The notes under the pieces are model-generated. The model was not told where the DNA came from and searched no databases. It worked only from the letters and a program-made list of their open reading frames with translations. From assembly GCF_900114995.1 (NCBI RefSeq), contig NZ_FOUX01000009.1:170530-234529 (forward strand): a DNA stretch of 64,000 bases. Direction: 5' to 3'. Each line of letters starts with the position of its first letter. The first letter of the stretch is position 1. Position numbers and translations under genes: made by a program. Of the stretch, positions 17,590 through 25,245 are shown piece by piece. The stretch comes from Chitinophaga sp. YR627. GTDB taxonomy: Bacteria > Bacteroidota > Bacteroidia > Chitinophagales > Chitinophagaceae.

Positions 17590-18375
17590 TTAAACTGCAA
17601 TTTTCAGTTGTTCTGCGATCTTTTCCTGTACTGTCTGGAAAGCTTCATGGAATCGTACCACTTCACCTACCACAATAATAGCCGGATTACGCAGATTGTC
17701 ACGCAGGGCAATTTCCTGGAGATCGGCTACGTTTCCGATGCCGATCTTCTGATCAGGCATAGTACCGTTCTGAATAATGGCCGCGGGTACATTGCCTTTA
17801 CCCTGTGCCACATATGCTGCTGAGATCTCATCCAGTTTGCCCATCCCCATGAGTACTACTACGGTAGTATCTGCCTGGACAGCATAAGCCAGGTCACGGG
17901 ATAAGCTCCCACGCTGTGTGGTACCTGTCAGGACCCAGAATCCTTCACTCACGTTACGGGCGGTAACTGGTATTTTGTTGATGCCCGGAACAGAGATCGC
18001 GCTGGTGACACCTGGAATGACTTCTGTATCGATATTGAATTGCTGCGCAAAGGCCAGTTCTTCCTGTCCCCGGCCGAATACAAAAGAGTCCCCGCCTTTC
18101 AGACGAACCACACTACCATAGGTCAGTGCGTATTTCACGATCATGCGGTTGATCTCCTCCTGTGAGTACATATGCATACCTGCACGTTTACCTACAAAAC
18201 GTTTCAGACAGTTGCAGGAAGCATGTTCCAGCAATTCATTGTTAGAAAGCGCATCATAGAGTATCACTCTGGCCTGTTGTATTGCCTTCAGACCTTTTAC
18301 GGTGATCAGCTCCGGATCGCCGGGCCCCGCGCCTACCAGTGTCAGTTTCGGATGAATAGTCTGCATAGTGTACAT
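17590..18375 (-). CDS. cobA: Uroporphyrinogen-III C-methyltransferase
   Basis: A 261-residue SAM-dependent enzyme that methylates uroporphyrinogen III at C2 and C7 to precorrin-2, the entry to siroheme and cobalamin. It carries LVGAGPGDPELITVKGL (SAM loop), VRLKGGDSFVFGRGQEE, VIPGVTSAISVPG and TGTTQRG, in the usual order and spacing for SUMT. The start at 18375 gives MYTMQTIHPKL; the ATG three codons downstream is an equally good start. It lies 24 bases after the reductase gene in the same operon. No fused uroporphyrinogen synthase or CysG domain is present. Confidence 0.95.
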   Translation of the reverse strand: MYTMQTIHPKLTLVGAGPGDPELITVKGLKAIQQARVILYDALSNNELLEHASCNCLKRFVGKRAGMHMYSQEEINRMIVKYALTYGSVVRLKGGDSFVFGRGQEELAFAQQFNIDTEVIPGVTSAISVPGINKIPVTARNVSEGFWVLTGTTQRGSLSRDLAYAVQADTTVVVLMGMGKLDEISAAYVAQGKGNVPAAIIQNGTMPDQKIGIGNVADLQEIALRDNLRNPAIIVVGEVVRFHEAFQTVQEKIAEQLKIAV

Positions 18376-18399
18376 TTAAGAGTTGATAACCGCAGTGAA

Positions 18400-20514
18400 T
18401 TACTGTGCAGTAACTGCTGCTGCCTGATTTCTGAAAGCGTGTGCCTGTTTGTAGAAGTCTTCCGCCTGCTGATAGTATTCTTTTGCAAAGCTTTCAGAAG
18501 GTTCGTTCTGATTGATCTGCAATACCAGCGTCTTGAAACTACCATCCAGCGGCCATTTGCCTGTTTCTACAAAGTGTTTATCGAAGTCGTTGATGATACC
18601 GGTCTGGGTATTACAGCTTACGCCTTCACCCAGTAACAGTGCCTTCGCGGTCTGAACGAAAGTAGAGTAGGAATGATAGATACCATCCGCATACTGTTTT
18701 TCGTCCAGGGCTATTTTACCTGACTGCAGTTTTTCCTCGCCTTCAAACAGCAGGGTTGCTACCAGGTCAATTACCACGCTGGCGCATTCGCCCACACCAA
18801 TAGCGGTTGCGAACTTATCGCCCTGACCCCAGTCTACGAAGTCTTCATCTTCCAGTGTACCCAGATCGGTCAATGGTTTCAGGAGGTCGTAGAAGTATTT
18901 TTCGCCCTGACGGTCGTAGTATTCGTTGAATTTCTCGTGTTGCTGTGCGTTAGCCTCGTAGTTCAGCAGCAGGGCACGCAGTACATCAGGACCACGTTTA
19001 CTTGGTACTTTGATCACTTTATCTGCCACACGGCCCACGCCATCACCTACAATACCACCGCCCAGCAATACCTGGAGGGCTGGCAGTACCTTACCACCGC
19101 TTTTCAGGGAGGAACCGTGGAAACCAATGGAAGCGATACCGTGCTGTCCGCAGGAATTCATACAACCACTGATCTTGATCTTAATATCTTTATTATAAAC
19201 CAGGTCCGGGAATTCTTCTGCGATTACCAGTTCCAGTGCAGTAGAGATACCGGTGCTGCTGGAGATGGCCAGGTTGCAGGTATCAGTACCAGGGCAGGCA
19301 GTGATATCTGCGATACTGTCGAAACCTGGTTCTGCGAAACCTGCTGCTTCCAGTACACTGAATACATAAGGCAGGTGTGCCGGCTGGATGTATTTGAGTA
19401 ATAAACCCTGATTCGCAGTTACCCTTACATCATTGGCAACGGCTGGTCTGAGTGCTTCTACCAGCTGACGGGAGATCACTGAGCTAATGTTACCCAATGG
19501 TACACGTACATAGGCTGCATAGTAATCAGCCTGACGCTGACGGAAGGCGTTGGTCGCTTTCCAGGCCTCGTATTTCTTAGCATCCTTTACGGTATAGGCA
19601 GGCAAAGTAGCATCTGCTGCGGGTAATTCCGTCTCAGGCCATGCTGCTGCATCAATAGGGTAAGATTGCACCTTATTGGCAATACGTTCTTCTGCAACCA
19701 GTCTGGAAAACTCTTCAAAACCTAGTTTCTGTACCAGGAACTTCATACGTGCTTTATGACGGCTGGCTCTTTCACCATGACGGTCAAATACACGCAGTAC
19801 GGATTCAATATATGGGATCAGCTGATCGGCTTCCAGGAATTCGTGTGCTACATGTGCCAGATAAGGCTGTGCACCAAGGCCACCACCTACCAGTACTTTG
19901 AAACCACGTACTTCTTCGCCGTTCACGATGCGTACTTTTGGAATAGCCCCCATGTCATGCATGAATGACCAAGCAGTATCTGCATCGCTGCTGGAAAATG
20001 ACATTTTTATCTTACGACCCATATCCTGACAGATAGGATTACGCAGGAAGTAACGGAAGGTCGCATCAGCGTACGGCGTTACATCAAACGGCTCCTGCGG
20101 ATCAATACCGGCTCTGTCAGAAGCTGTAATATTACGAACGGTGTTACCACATGCCTCACGGATAGTGATATCATCCAGGTCCAGTTTGCTCCATAATTCC
20201 GGTGTTCTGTCCAGGCTAACGAAGTGGATCTGAACGTCCTGACGGGTGGTCAGGTGGAGGTTTCCGGTTGAAAACTCATCAGACACATCAGAGATACGTT
20301 TCCACTGTTCCAGGGTCATTTTACCATAAGGTAATTTGATACGGATCATCTGTACACCAGGCTGACGCTGGCCATAAATACCCCTCGCCAGACGCAGGCT
20401 ACGAAACTTTTCCTCAGGGATCTGTCCTTCACGGAATAAACGGATCTTCTTCTCCAGCTCTATAATATCTCTCTCAACGACAGGATTTTCCAGTTCTGTT
20501 CTGAAGCTTTGCAT
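18400..20514 (-). CDS. Siroheme-dependent sulfite/nitrite reductase (ferredoxin-like type)
   Basis: A 704-residue reductase that carries out a six-electron reduction of sulfite to sulfide or nitrite to ammonia. There are two ferrodoxin-like half domains (about 50-120 and 335-400) and two siroheme/Fe4S4 domains. The cluster ligands are C407 and C413 (TACPGTDTCNLA) and C451 and C455 (SGCMNSCGQHGI). A helical C-terminal extension (about 575-700) is present. The family name alone does not separate sulfite from nitrite use. The siroheme-synthesis genes follow directly, and the leader has a promoter and an attenuator-like hairpin. Confidence 0.92.
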   Translation of the reverse strand: MQSFRTELENPVVERDIIELEKKIRLFREGQIPEEKFRSLRLARGIYGQRQPGVQMIRIKLPYGKMTLEQWKRISDVSDEFSTGNLHLTTRQDVQIHFVSLDRTPELWSKLDLDDITIREACGNTVRNITASDRAGIDPQEPFDVTPYADATFRYFLRNPICQDMGRKIKMSFSSSDADTAWSFMHDMGAIPKVRIVNGEEVRGFKVLVGGGLGAQPYLAHVAHEFLEADQLIPYIESVLRVFDRHGERASRHKARMKFLVQKLGFEEFSRLVAEERIANKVQSYPIDAAAWPETELPAADATLPAYTVKDAKKYEAWKATNAFRQRQADYYAAYVRVPLGNISSVISRQLVEALRPAVANDVRVTANQGLLLKYIQPAHLPYVFSVLEAAGFAEPGFDSIADITACPGTDTCNLAISSSTGISTALELVIAEEFPDLVYNKDIKIKISGCMNSCGQHGIASIGFHGSSLKSGGKVLPALQVLLGGGIVGDGVGRVADKVIKVPSKRGPDVLRALLLNYEANAQQHEKFNEYYDRQGEKYFYDLLKPLTDLGTLEDEDFVDWGQGDKFATAIGVGECASVVIDLVATLLFEGEEKLQSGKIALDEKQYADGIYHSYSTFVQTAKALLLGEGVSCNTQTGIINDFDKHFVETGKWPLDGSFKTLVLQINQNEPSESFAKEYYQQAEDFYKQAHAFRNQAAAVTAQ

Positions 20515-20583
20515 AAGTAATATTTTCTTGGTGGTAAATTATCAGAGATTAAAATGTTATTGTTCCTTATCAGATATAAAGTA

Positions 20584-20615
20584 AAAAGCCTCCGTGTAAT
20601 ATGACGGAGGCTTTG
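20584..20615 (-). terminator. Terminator-like hairpin in the leader of the reductase operon
   Basis: On the minus strand, CAAAGCCTCCGT and ACGGAGGCTTTTT form a strong stem followed by a T run. It lies about 70 bases before the reductase ATG and downstream of the promoter at 20713-20742. An upstream leader segment (20664-20670) is complementary to its first arm. Confidence 0.8.
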
Positions 20616-20663
20616 TATATTTTGTTTGATTCTTTTGATTGATCATTCGCCTTATACATCTGG

Positions 20664-20675
20664 GCCTCCGCAAAG
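20664..20675 (-). promoter_or_regulatory. Possible antiterminator segment of the reductase leader
   Basis: On the minus strand this reads CTTTGCGGAGGC. Its CGGAGGC can pair with GCCTCCG in the first arm of the terminator hairpin at 20584-20615, which would block terminator formation. Confidence 0.4.
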
Positions 20676-20712
20676 CGCTTCCTATATTCCCCATTACTTT
20701 AGTAGACTATTA

Positions 20713-20742
20713 CAAAGTTAGAAATATAGGCGAGAATACCAA
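20713..20742 (-). promoter_or_regulatory. Promoter of the sulfite/nitrite reductase operon
   Basis: On the minus strand, TTG (20740-20742) and TAACTTTG (20713-20720) are separated by 19 nt, a full Bacteroidota consensus match. The leader would be about 190 nt. Confidence 0.8.
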
Positions 20743-20910
20743 AAGTATTTTAGGCCCCTGACATAGGAGATCCAGACCATGTGTCACCTTGCCTTCACAC
20801 GTGAAATATGCCTGTATGGCGCGCTGTGTATAGGATAACAGCTCCGGCGTCGTGATAGGAGCCATAACCCCTGATTATAGCGGATAACTATTATTTATGC
20901 GCTGTAAGTC

Positions 20911-20939
20911 AATTACGAATCAGGAATTAGGAATTGAGG
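20911..20939 (+). repeat. GAATTAGGAATT intergenic repeat, copy 2a
   Basis: Contains CAGGAATTAGGAATTGAGG. It faces an inverted copy at 20961-20987. Confidence 0.6.
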
Positions 20940-20960
20940 CTGACAGTGAATAAAGTCAAC

Positions 20961-20987
20961 AACTCTTAACTCTTAATTCTTAATTAC
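20961..20987 (-). repeat. GAATTAGGAATT intergenic repeat, copy 2b (inverted)
   Basis: Contains CTCTTAATTCTTAATTAC, the reverse orientation of the motif, 21 bases from copy 2a. Confidence 0.6.
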
Positions 20988-21033
20988 AGCATTTCAAATA
21001 CCCTCCTCTTTAGTATAATCAGCCAGGCTGTCG

Positions 21034-21041
21034 TATCTTTG
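21034..21041 (+). promoter_or_regulatory. -7 box of the HAD phosphatase gene
   Basis: TATCTTTG matches TAnnTTTG exactly, 25 bases before the ATG. A TTTA near 21009-21012 is the best -33 candidate. Confidence 0.5.
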
Positions 21042-21066
21042 CGGCGCAGAAACAAATGAAAAGCAC

Positions 21067-21720
21067 ATGATAAACACGGTGATTTTTGATATGGACGGGT
21101 TGCTGATTGACTCTGAGCCACTTTGGGGCAGAGCCATGAGAGAAGTTTTCGCTACCGTAGGCGTTGACCTGACCATGGAACTGGCTAGTCATACTACCGG
21201 CCTTCGTACGGCTGAGGTGGTAGATTACTGGCATAACTACTTCAAATGGGAGGGTAAAAACAATGAGCAGGTAACCACCGAGATCATCGATGCGGTGATT
21301 GCCAAGATATTGGCTGAGGGTGAAGCGATGGAGGGACTGGAATACATCCTGGATTATTTCGCTAAAAAGAACTTCAAAATAGGACTGGCTTCTTCTTCTC
21401 CCCTGCGGCTGATCGAATCAGCGGTTGACCATATGGGTATCAGGGACCGTTTTCAGGTGATTTCCTCTGCGGAGTTTGAATCACATGGTAAACCGCACCC
21501 GGCAGTATATCTTACCTGTGCTAAAAAGCTGGGGAGTACGCCGCTGGAATGTGTGGCATTTGAAGATTCCGTAACGGGTATGACAGCTGCCAAGGCTGCC
21601 CGTATGAAGACGGTAGTTGTGCCGGAAGCACATAACCGCCAGAATAAGCGTTATGCGCTGGCGGATATACAGCTGAATTCCCTGCTGGATTTCAATGATG
21701 AAATTCTGAAGCAGCTGTAA
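21067..21720 (+). CDS. hxpB: HAD-IA sugar-phosphate phosphatase, HxpB-like
   Basis: A 217-residue cytoplasmic HAD phosphatase. Motif I is VIFDMDGLLIDSEPLW with nucleophile D8 and acid/base D10. Motif II is LASSSPLRLI, motif III has the Lys of HGKPHPAVY, and motif IV is AFEDSVTGMTAAKAA. The cap is the small helical type inserted after motif I. The SEPLW and ASSSPLRLI variants resemble Escherichia coli YniC (HxpB), which dephosphorylates 2-deoxyglucose 6-phosphate and hexitol phosphates; beta-phosphoglucomutase is the nearest alternative. The gene is monocistronic with its own -7 box. Confidence 0.85.
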   Translation: MINTVIFDMDGLLIDSEPLWGRAMREVFATVGVDLTMELASHTTGLRTAEVVDYWHNYFKWEGKNNEQVTTEIIDAVIAKILAEGEAMEGLEYILDYFAKKNFKIGLASSSPLRLIESAVDHMGIRDRFQVISSAEFESHGKPHPAVYLTCAKKLGSTPLECVAFEDSVTGMTAAKAARMKTVVVPEAHNRQNKRYALADIQLNSLLDFNDEILKQL

Positions 21721-21723
21721 TTT

Positions 21724-21762
21724 GAAATTAAGAATTGACAATTAAGAATTAAGAATTGATAC
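21724..21762 (+). repeat. GAATTAAGAATT intergenic repeat, copy 3a
   Basis: Three tandem variants of ATTAAGAATT begin 3 bases after the HAD phosphatase stop. It is paired with an inverted copy at 22113-22150. Confidence 0.7.
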
Positions 21763-21808
21763 TTAATGACTTATTATTAATTAAGTATCGTCAAAAGTTA
21801 TAAAAATA

Positions 21809-21845
21809 AAGTCCCGGTTGGCGATAGCTAACCGGGACTTCTATT
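21809..21845 (+). terminator. Terminator after the HAD phosphatase gene
   Basis: AAGTCCCGGTT and AACCGGGACTT, with an inner GGC/GCT step and a GATA loop, are followed by CTATTTA. It is a strong stem with a modest T-rich end. Confidence 0.85.
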
Positions 21846-22112
21846 TATAGTTACTGATACCAGACTGCTGTATCGCATCGTACTTTTACCGTCTACAGTC
21901 TCCCCTTTTCTCTATTTCCCACCTCTCTACCTGACATCTCTTATACTATCACCATCCTACGTTCATCCTAAGTTTGAATCGCAGCATTAAGGAAAGATAA
22001 GTATAGTCAAACTATAGTCAGACTATATCCACTAAATCCCAACCACCAGGCAACTCAACCTATTCCTTCTACTCATCCAACACTGATCTCCGAAGCAATC
22101 CTCCGCTGCATT

Positions 22113-22150
22113 CCAATTCTTAATTATTAATTCCTAATTCCTAATTAAAA
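22113..22150 (-). repeat. GAATTAAGAATT intergenic repeat, copy 3b (inverted)
   Basis: Contains TTCTTAATTATTAATTCC and CTAATTCCTAATT in the opposite orientation to copy 3a. It lies just beyond the rpsA terminator. Confidence 0.7.
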
Positions 22151-22182
22151 AAAGAAGGGTGCTCCTTTCGGAACACTCTTCA
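22147..22182 (-). terminator. Terminator after rpsA
   Basis: On the minus strand, GAAGAGTGTTCC, loop GAAA and GGAGCACCCTTC (two wobble/mismatch steps) are followed by seven T. It lies 25 bases after the rpsA stop. Confidence 0.88.
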
Positions 22183-22206
22183 TGTATTTCAACAACCTAA
22201 AAAAGC

Positions 22207-24099
22207 TTATTCACCTTTTTTCTCGTCGCCTTCGTTCTGCTTCAGCTTCTCTCTCAGTTCAGCCAGTGCTCCCAGATCGCCCAGGGTAGCTTTTTCTACC
22301 TTGTTCTGGATAGTTTTCACAGCTTTACGAGTTTTGTCAGCTTCTTGCTTTCTTTCTTTGGCAACTGCTTCTTTCTCCTCATTTTTCGCTTGTTCCCACA
22401 CTCTTGTATGAGATACCAGGATACGTTTTTCGCTACGATCGAATTCAATGATCATGAATTCTTTCACATCTTCAACGTTGATTGGTTTCTCATCTTCAGT
22501 GCGCAGGTGACGTGCAGGAGCGTATGCTTCCAGACCGTACTGCAGCTGAACTGTAGCACCTTTTTCGTCTTTCTTCACTACGGTACCTTCATGGATGGAT
22601 CCAATCGGGAAGATAGTTTCGAAAGTGTTCCAAGGATCTTCTTCGATCTGTTTGTGACCCAGGGACAGTTTACGGTTATCTTTATCGATACCCAGAATAA
22701 CTACCTCGATCTCGCTACCCACTTTAGTGTACTCACTTGGGTGGTTGAAGCGTTTGATCCAGCTCAGGTCAGAGATGTGGATCATACCACCGATACCAGT
22801 TTCCAGCTCAACGAATACGCCATAAGGAGTGATGTTCTTCACGATACCTTTGTGACGGCTATCCAGCGGGAATTTAGTTTCGATAGTAGCCCAAGGATCT
22901 TCTGTCAGTTGCTTGATAGACAGGCTCATCTTACGCTCTTCTTTGCTCAGTGTCACTACCACTGCTTCGTATTCTTCGCCTAATTTGAAGAATTCTTTAG
23001 CATTGATAGGAGTAGAAGCCCAGGAGATCTCAGATACGTGTACCAGACCTTCTACGCCAGGCAGAATTTCCAGGAATGCACCGTAATCTTCGATGTTCAC
23101 TACCTTACCTTTTACGCGCGCACCTTCAGTGATGTGTGCAGGCAGGGTATCCCATGGGTGCGGAGTGAGTTGTTTGTAACCAAGGCTGATACGTTTTTTC
23201 TCGTCGTCGAAGTCCAGTACAACCACATTGATCTTCTGATCCATCTGGAGTACTTCGCTTGGATGAGAGATACGTCCCCAGCTGATGTCGGTGATGTACA
23301 GCAGACCATCCAGACCACCAAGGTCGATGAATGCGCCGAAATCGGTGATATTTTTGATAGTACCTTCCAGAACCTGGCCTTTTTCCAGTTTGGAGATAAT
23401 ATCCACTCTCTGCTGTTCGATATCGCTTTCGATAAGCGCTTTGTGAGAAACAACTGCGTTCCTGATGGCTTCGTTAACCTTAACCACCTTGAATTCCATT
23501 GTTTTGCCTACAAACTGGTCGTAGTCTGTAACAGGCTTAACATCGATCTGAGAACCTGGCAGGAATGTTTCCATACCATAAACGTCTACGATCAAGCCGC
23601 CTTTGGTTTTGCTGGTAACAGTACCAGTAACCACTTCGCCGGTTTTGTAAACTTCCACGATTTTTTCCCATGCACGCTGTTGACGAGCCTGTTTACGGCT
23701 CAGGTGCAGGTTACCATCACGGTCTTCTTTTTCAACAACCAGTACTTCAACTTCGTCTCCTACTTTCAGACCCTGCAGATCACGGAACTCGTTCAGTGAA
23801 ATCAGACCGTCAGATTTGAAACCGATGTTGATCACTACGTCTGTTTTGGTTAAACCAACTACAGTACCAGTGAGCAGGCCGTTTTCTTCGATCACTTTGA
23901 AAGTGTTGTCGTACGTTTCATCGTACTTCGCTTTCTCTTCTTTGTTATAAGAAGATACATTACGTTTGTCTACGCTCCAGTCGAAATCATCGTGAGCTGT
24001 AGCCACAACTGGCGCATTTGTTGTCGCTGTTTCCTGAGCTGCTGCTGCAGGTGCCTGTTGTTCAGCGTTTTGTTCGTTAGAAATGTTGTTTTCTGCCAA
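22207..24099 (-). CDS. rpsA: 30S ribosomal protein S1
   Basis: A 630-residue protein with six S1 (OB-fold) RNA-binding repeats starting at about residues 72, 155, 240, 327, 413 and 500. Examples are GTIKNITDFGAFIDLGG, GKVVNIEDYGAFLEI and GIVKNITPYGVFVEL. The N-terminus is Ala/Gln-rich and the tail charged. S1 binds mRNA on the small subunit. The start is unusual: the frame opens with TTG (24097-24099) in the family-like context MAENNISNEQ. No in-frame ATG lies upstream, and the first internal ATG falls well inside the S1 repeats. A perfect AGGAGG lies 9 nt before it. Confidence 0.97.
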   Translation of the reverse strand: MAENNISNEQNAEQQAPAAAAQETATTNAPVVATAHDDFDWSVDKRNVSSYNKEEKAKYDETYDNTFKVIEENGLLTGTVVGLTKTDVVINIGFKSDGLISLNEFRDLQGLKVGDEVEVLVVEKEDRDGNLHLSRKQARQQRAWEKIVEVYKTGEVVTGTVTSKTKGGLIVDVYGMETFLPGSQIDVKPVTDYDQFVGKTMEFKVVKVNEAIRNAVVSHKALIESDIEQQRVDIISKLEKGQVLEGTIKNITDFGAFIDLGGLDGLLYITDISWGRISHPSEVLQMDQKINVVVLDFDDEKKRISLGYKQLTPHPWDTLPAHITEGARVKGKVVNIEDYGAFLEILPGVEGLVHVSEISWASTPINAKEFFKLGEEYEAVVVTLSKEERKMSLSIKQLTEDPWATIETKFPLDSRHKGIVKNITPYGVFVELETGIGGMIHISDLSWIKRFNHPSEYTKVGSEIEVVILGIDKDNRKLSLGHKQIEEDPWNTFETIFPIGSIHEGTVVKKDEKGATVQLQYGLEAYAPARHLRTEDEKPINVEDVKEFMIIEFDRSEKRILVSHTRVWEQAKNEEKEAVAKERKQEADKTRKAVKTIQNKVEKATLGDLGALAELREKLKQNEGDEKKGE

Positions 24100-24108
24100 A
24101 ATTTGGTT

Positions 24109-24114
24109 CCTCCT
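24109..24114 (-). promoter_or_regulatory. Strong Shine-Dalgarno deciding the TTG start of rpsA
   Basis: The minus strand reads AAAAGGAGGAACC, with AGGAGG 9 nt before the TTG start. Bacteroidota mRNAs usually lack such a sequence, so it is notable here. Confidence 0.8.
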
Positions 24115-24164
24115 TTTGTTAAATTCCCCCGGATTTTTAGGGCCCGGAAGTTTAAGTTGGACGG

Positions 24165-24172
24165 CAAAGATA
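24165..24172 (-). promoter_or_regulatory. -7 box upstream of rpsA
   Basis: TATCTTTG on the minus strand, about 65 bases before the start codon. No TTG at the expected -33 place. Confidence 0.45.
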
Positions 24173-24320
24173 CTTAATATTCATAAAAAAATCATGATTT
24201 TTCACATGTTTAACGCATCTCCAACCTCTTCCATCTCAATGCTTCCTTAGCACCGTTCCGGCAAAAAAAATGTACTGTTAAATCGATATACGATTGCAGA
24301 TTTTGTACTAATTTTCAAGT

Positions 24321-25199
24321 ATGAACGGGACCTCATTCAGCGCTGATATTCGCTACTGGCTTAGACAGGGAAACACAATTAATCTTCTTCTTTTCTGGAA
24401 TGTAATTGTTTTTCTCGTCGTGGGAATTGTGTACCTGATCGGCAAAATAGCTCCATCGACCGGTTTCATTTCCCTTTTTATTGCTGACAATCTCTCTATA
24501 CACTCCAATGTGTTCGCTTTCCTTAGAAAGCCCTGGGGATTAGTCACTTACATGTTTACTCATTTCGAATTCCTGCATATTGTCTTTAATATGCTTAACC
24601 TGTACTGGTTCGGGAATATCTTCAGATCTTTCCTGGGAAACCAGCGTGTACTGCCGCTTTACCTTCTCGGCGGGATCGCTGGTGGTGTTGCCTATCTCCT
24701 GGTCTATAACCTGATATTTGGCGGCGCCAATGTTCCCATGATCGGCGCTTCGGCATCGGTGATGGCGATCCTGATCGCCTGTGCCACCAAATTGCCCAAC
24801 TATGAGATCGGACTGCTCCTGATCGGTACTATCCGGTTAAAATGGCTGGCTATCATCGTGATCGTACTGGACCTGGTATCACTGACTCAGGGAAACATAG
24901 GCGGCATTACCGCACATATGGGTGGCGCGCTCTTTGGCTTTATCTATATCCAGCTCCTCAACAACGGTACAGACCTCGGACAACCACTGATCTGGCTCTT
25001 TAACAGACCAGTGCGTACAGCAGCTGCCAGACGCCGCTCTTTCAAACCCAAGAAGTCGCCGCTCAAAGTGGTGAAACCTGGTATGGAGGAAAATAAACAG
25101 CTCCGCCTGGACCAGCTCCTCGACAAGATCAACGACAATGGCATCGAAAGCCTTAGTCCTGAAGAAAGAGCCTGGTTAAAGAAAATGAGCCAGGAATAG
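24321..25199 (+). CDS. Rhomboid family intramembrane serine protease
   Basis: A 292-residue inner-membrane protease with six or more helices that cuts transmembrane helices of substrates. The catalytic dyad is visible: S144 in IGASASVMAIL and H199 in GGITAHMGGALFG. The family features HFEFLHIVFNMLNLYWFG (His in the second helix) and GNxxRSFLG are present. The C-terminal tail (about 235-292) is basic and then acidic, probably cytoplasmic. It is divergent from rpsA, and IspH follows after 46 bases on the same strand. Confidence 0.93.
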   Translation: MNGTSFSADIRYWLRQGNTINLLLFWNVIVFLVVGIVYLIGKIAPSTGFISLFIADNLSIHSNVFAFLRKPWGLVTYMFTHFEFLHIVFNMLNLYWFGNIFRSFLGNQRVLPLYLLGGIAGGVAYLLVYNLIFGGANVPMIGASASVMAILIACATKLPNYEIGLLLIGTIRLKWLAIIVIVLDLVSLTQGNIGGITAHMGGALFGFIYIQLLNNGTDLGQPLIWLFNRPVRTAAARRRSFKPKKSPLKVVKPGMEENKQLRLDQLLDKINDNGIESLSPEERAWLKKMSQE

Positions 25200-25245
25200 C
25201 CGGCCCTGCCTGTCAGCCATTCAAAATATGTAACTTCGCCGCCAG

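Larger units (their letters stand above)
20515..21066. other. Regulatory region between the reductase operon and the HAD phosphatase gene
   Basis: It holds the reductase leader and promoter (20515-20742), an inverted pair of GAATTAGG-type repeats (20911-20987) and the -7 box of the downstream plus-strand gene (21034-21041). Nothing was recognised at about 20745-20910. Confidence 0.6.
21721..22206. other. 486-base convergent intergenic region
   Basis: It contains an inverted pair of GAATTAAG-type repeats (21724-21762, 22113-22150), the terminators of both flanking genes (21809-21845 and 22147-22182) and a short tandem TATAGTCAAAC/TATAGTCAGAC at about 22002-22026. No gene is seen. Confidence 0.6.

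Noticed and set aside
20584..20742. Known riboswitch (S-adenosylmethionine or cobalamin class) in the reductase leader
   Set aside because: I could not see the conserved core of any class; only terminator and antiterminator-like pairing is supported.
22345..23799. Long plus-strand open frames (22345-22983 and 23038-23799) opposite rpsA
   Set aside because: They lie fully inside the rpsA coding sequence on the other strand, have Phe/Thr/Asp/Gln-rich make-up typical of mirror frames of Lys/Glu-rich genes, and show no motif.
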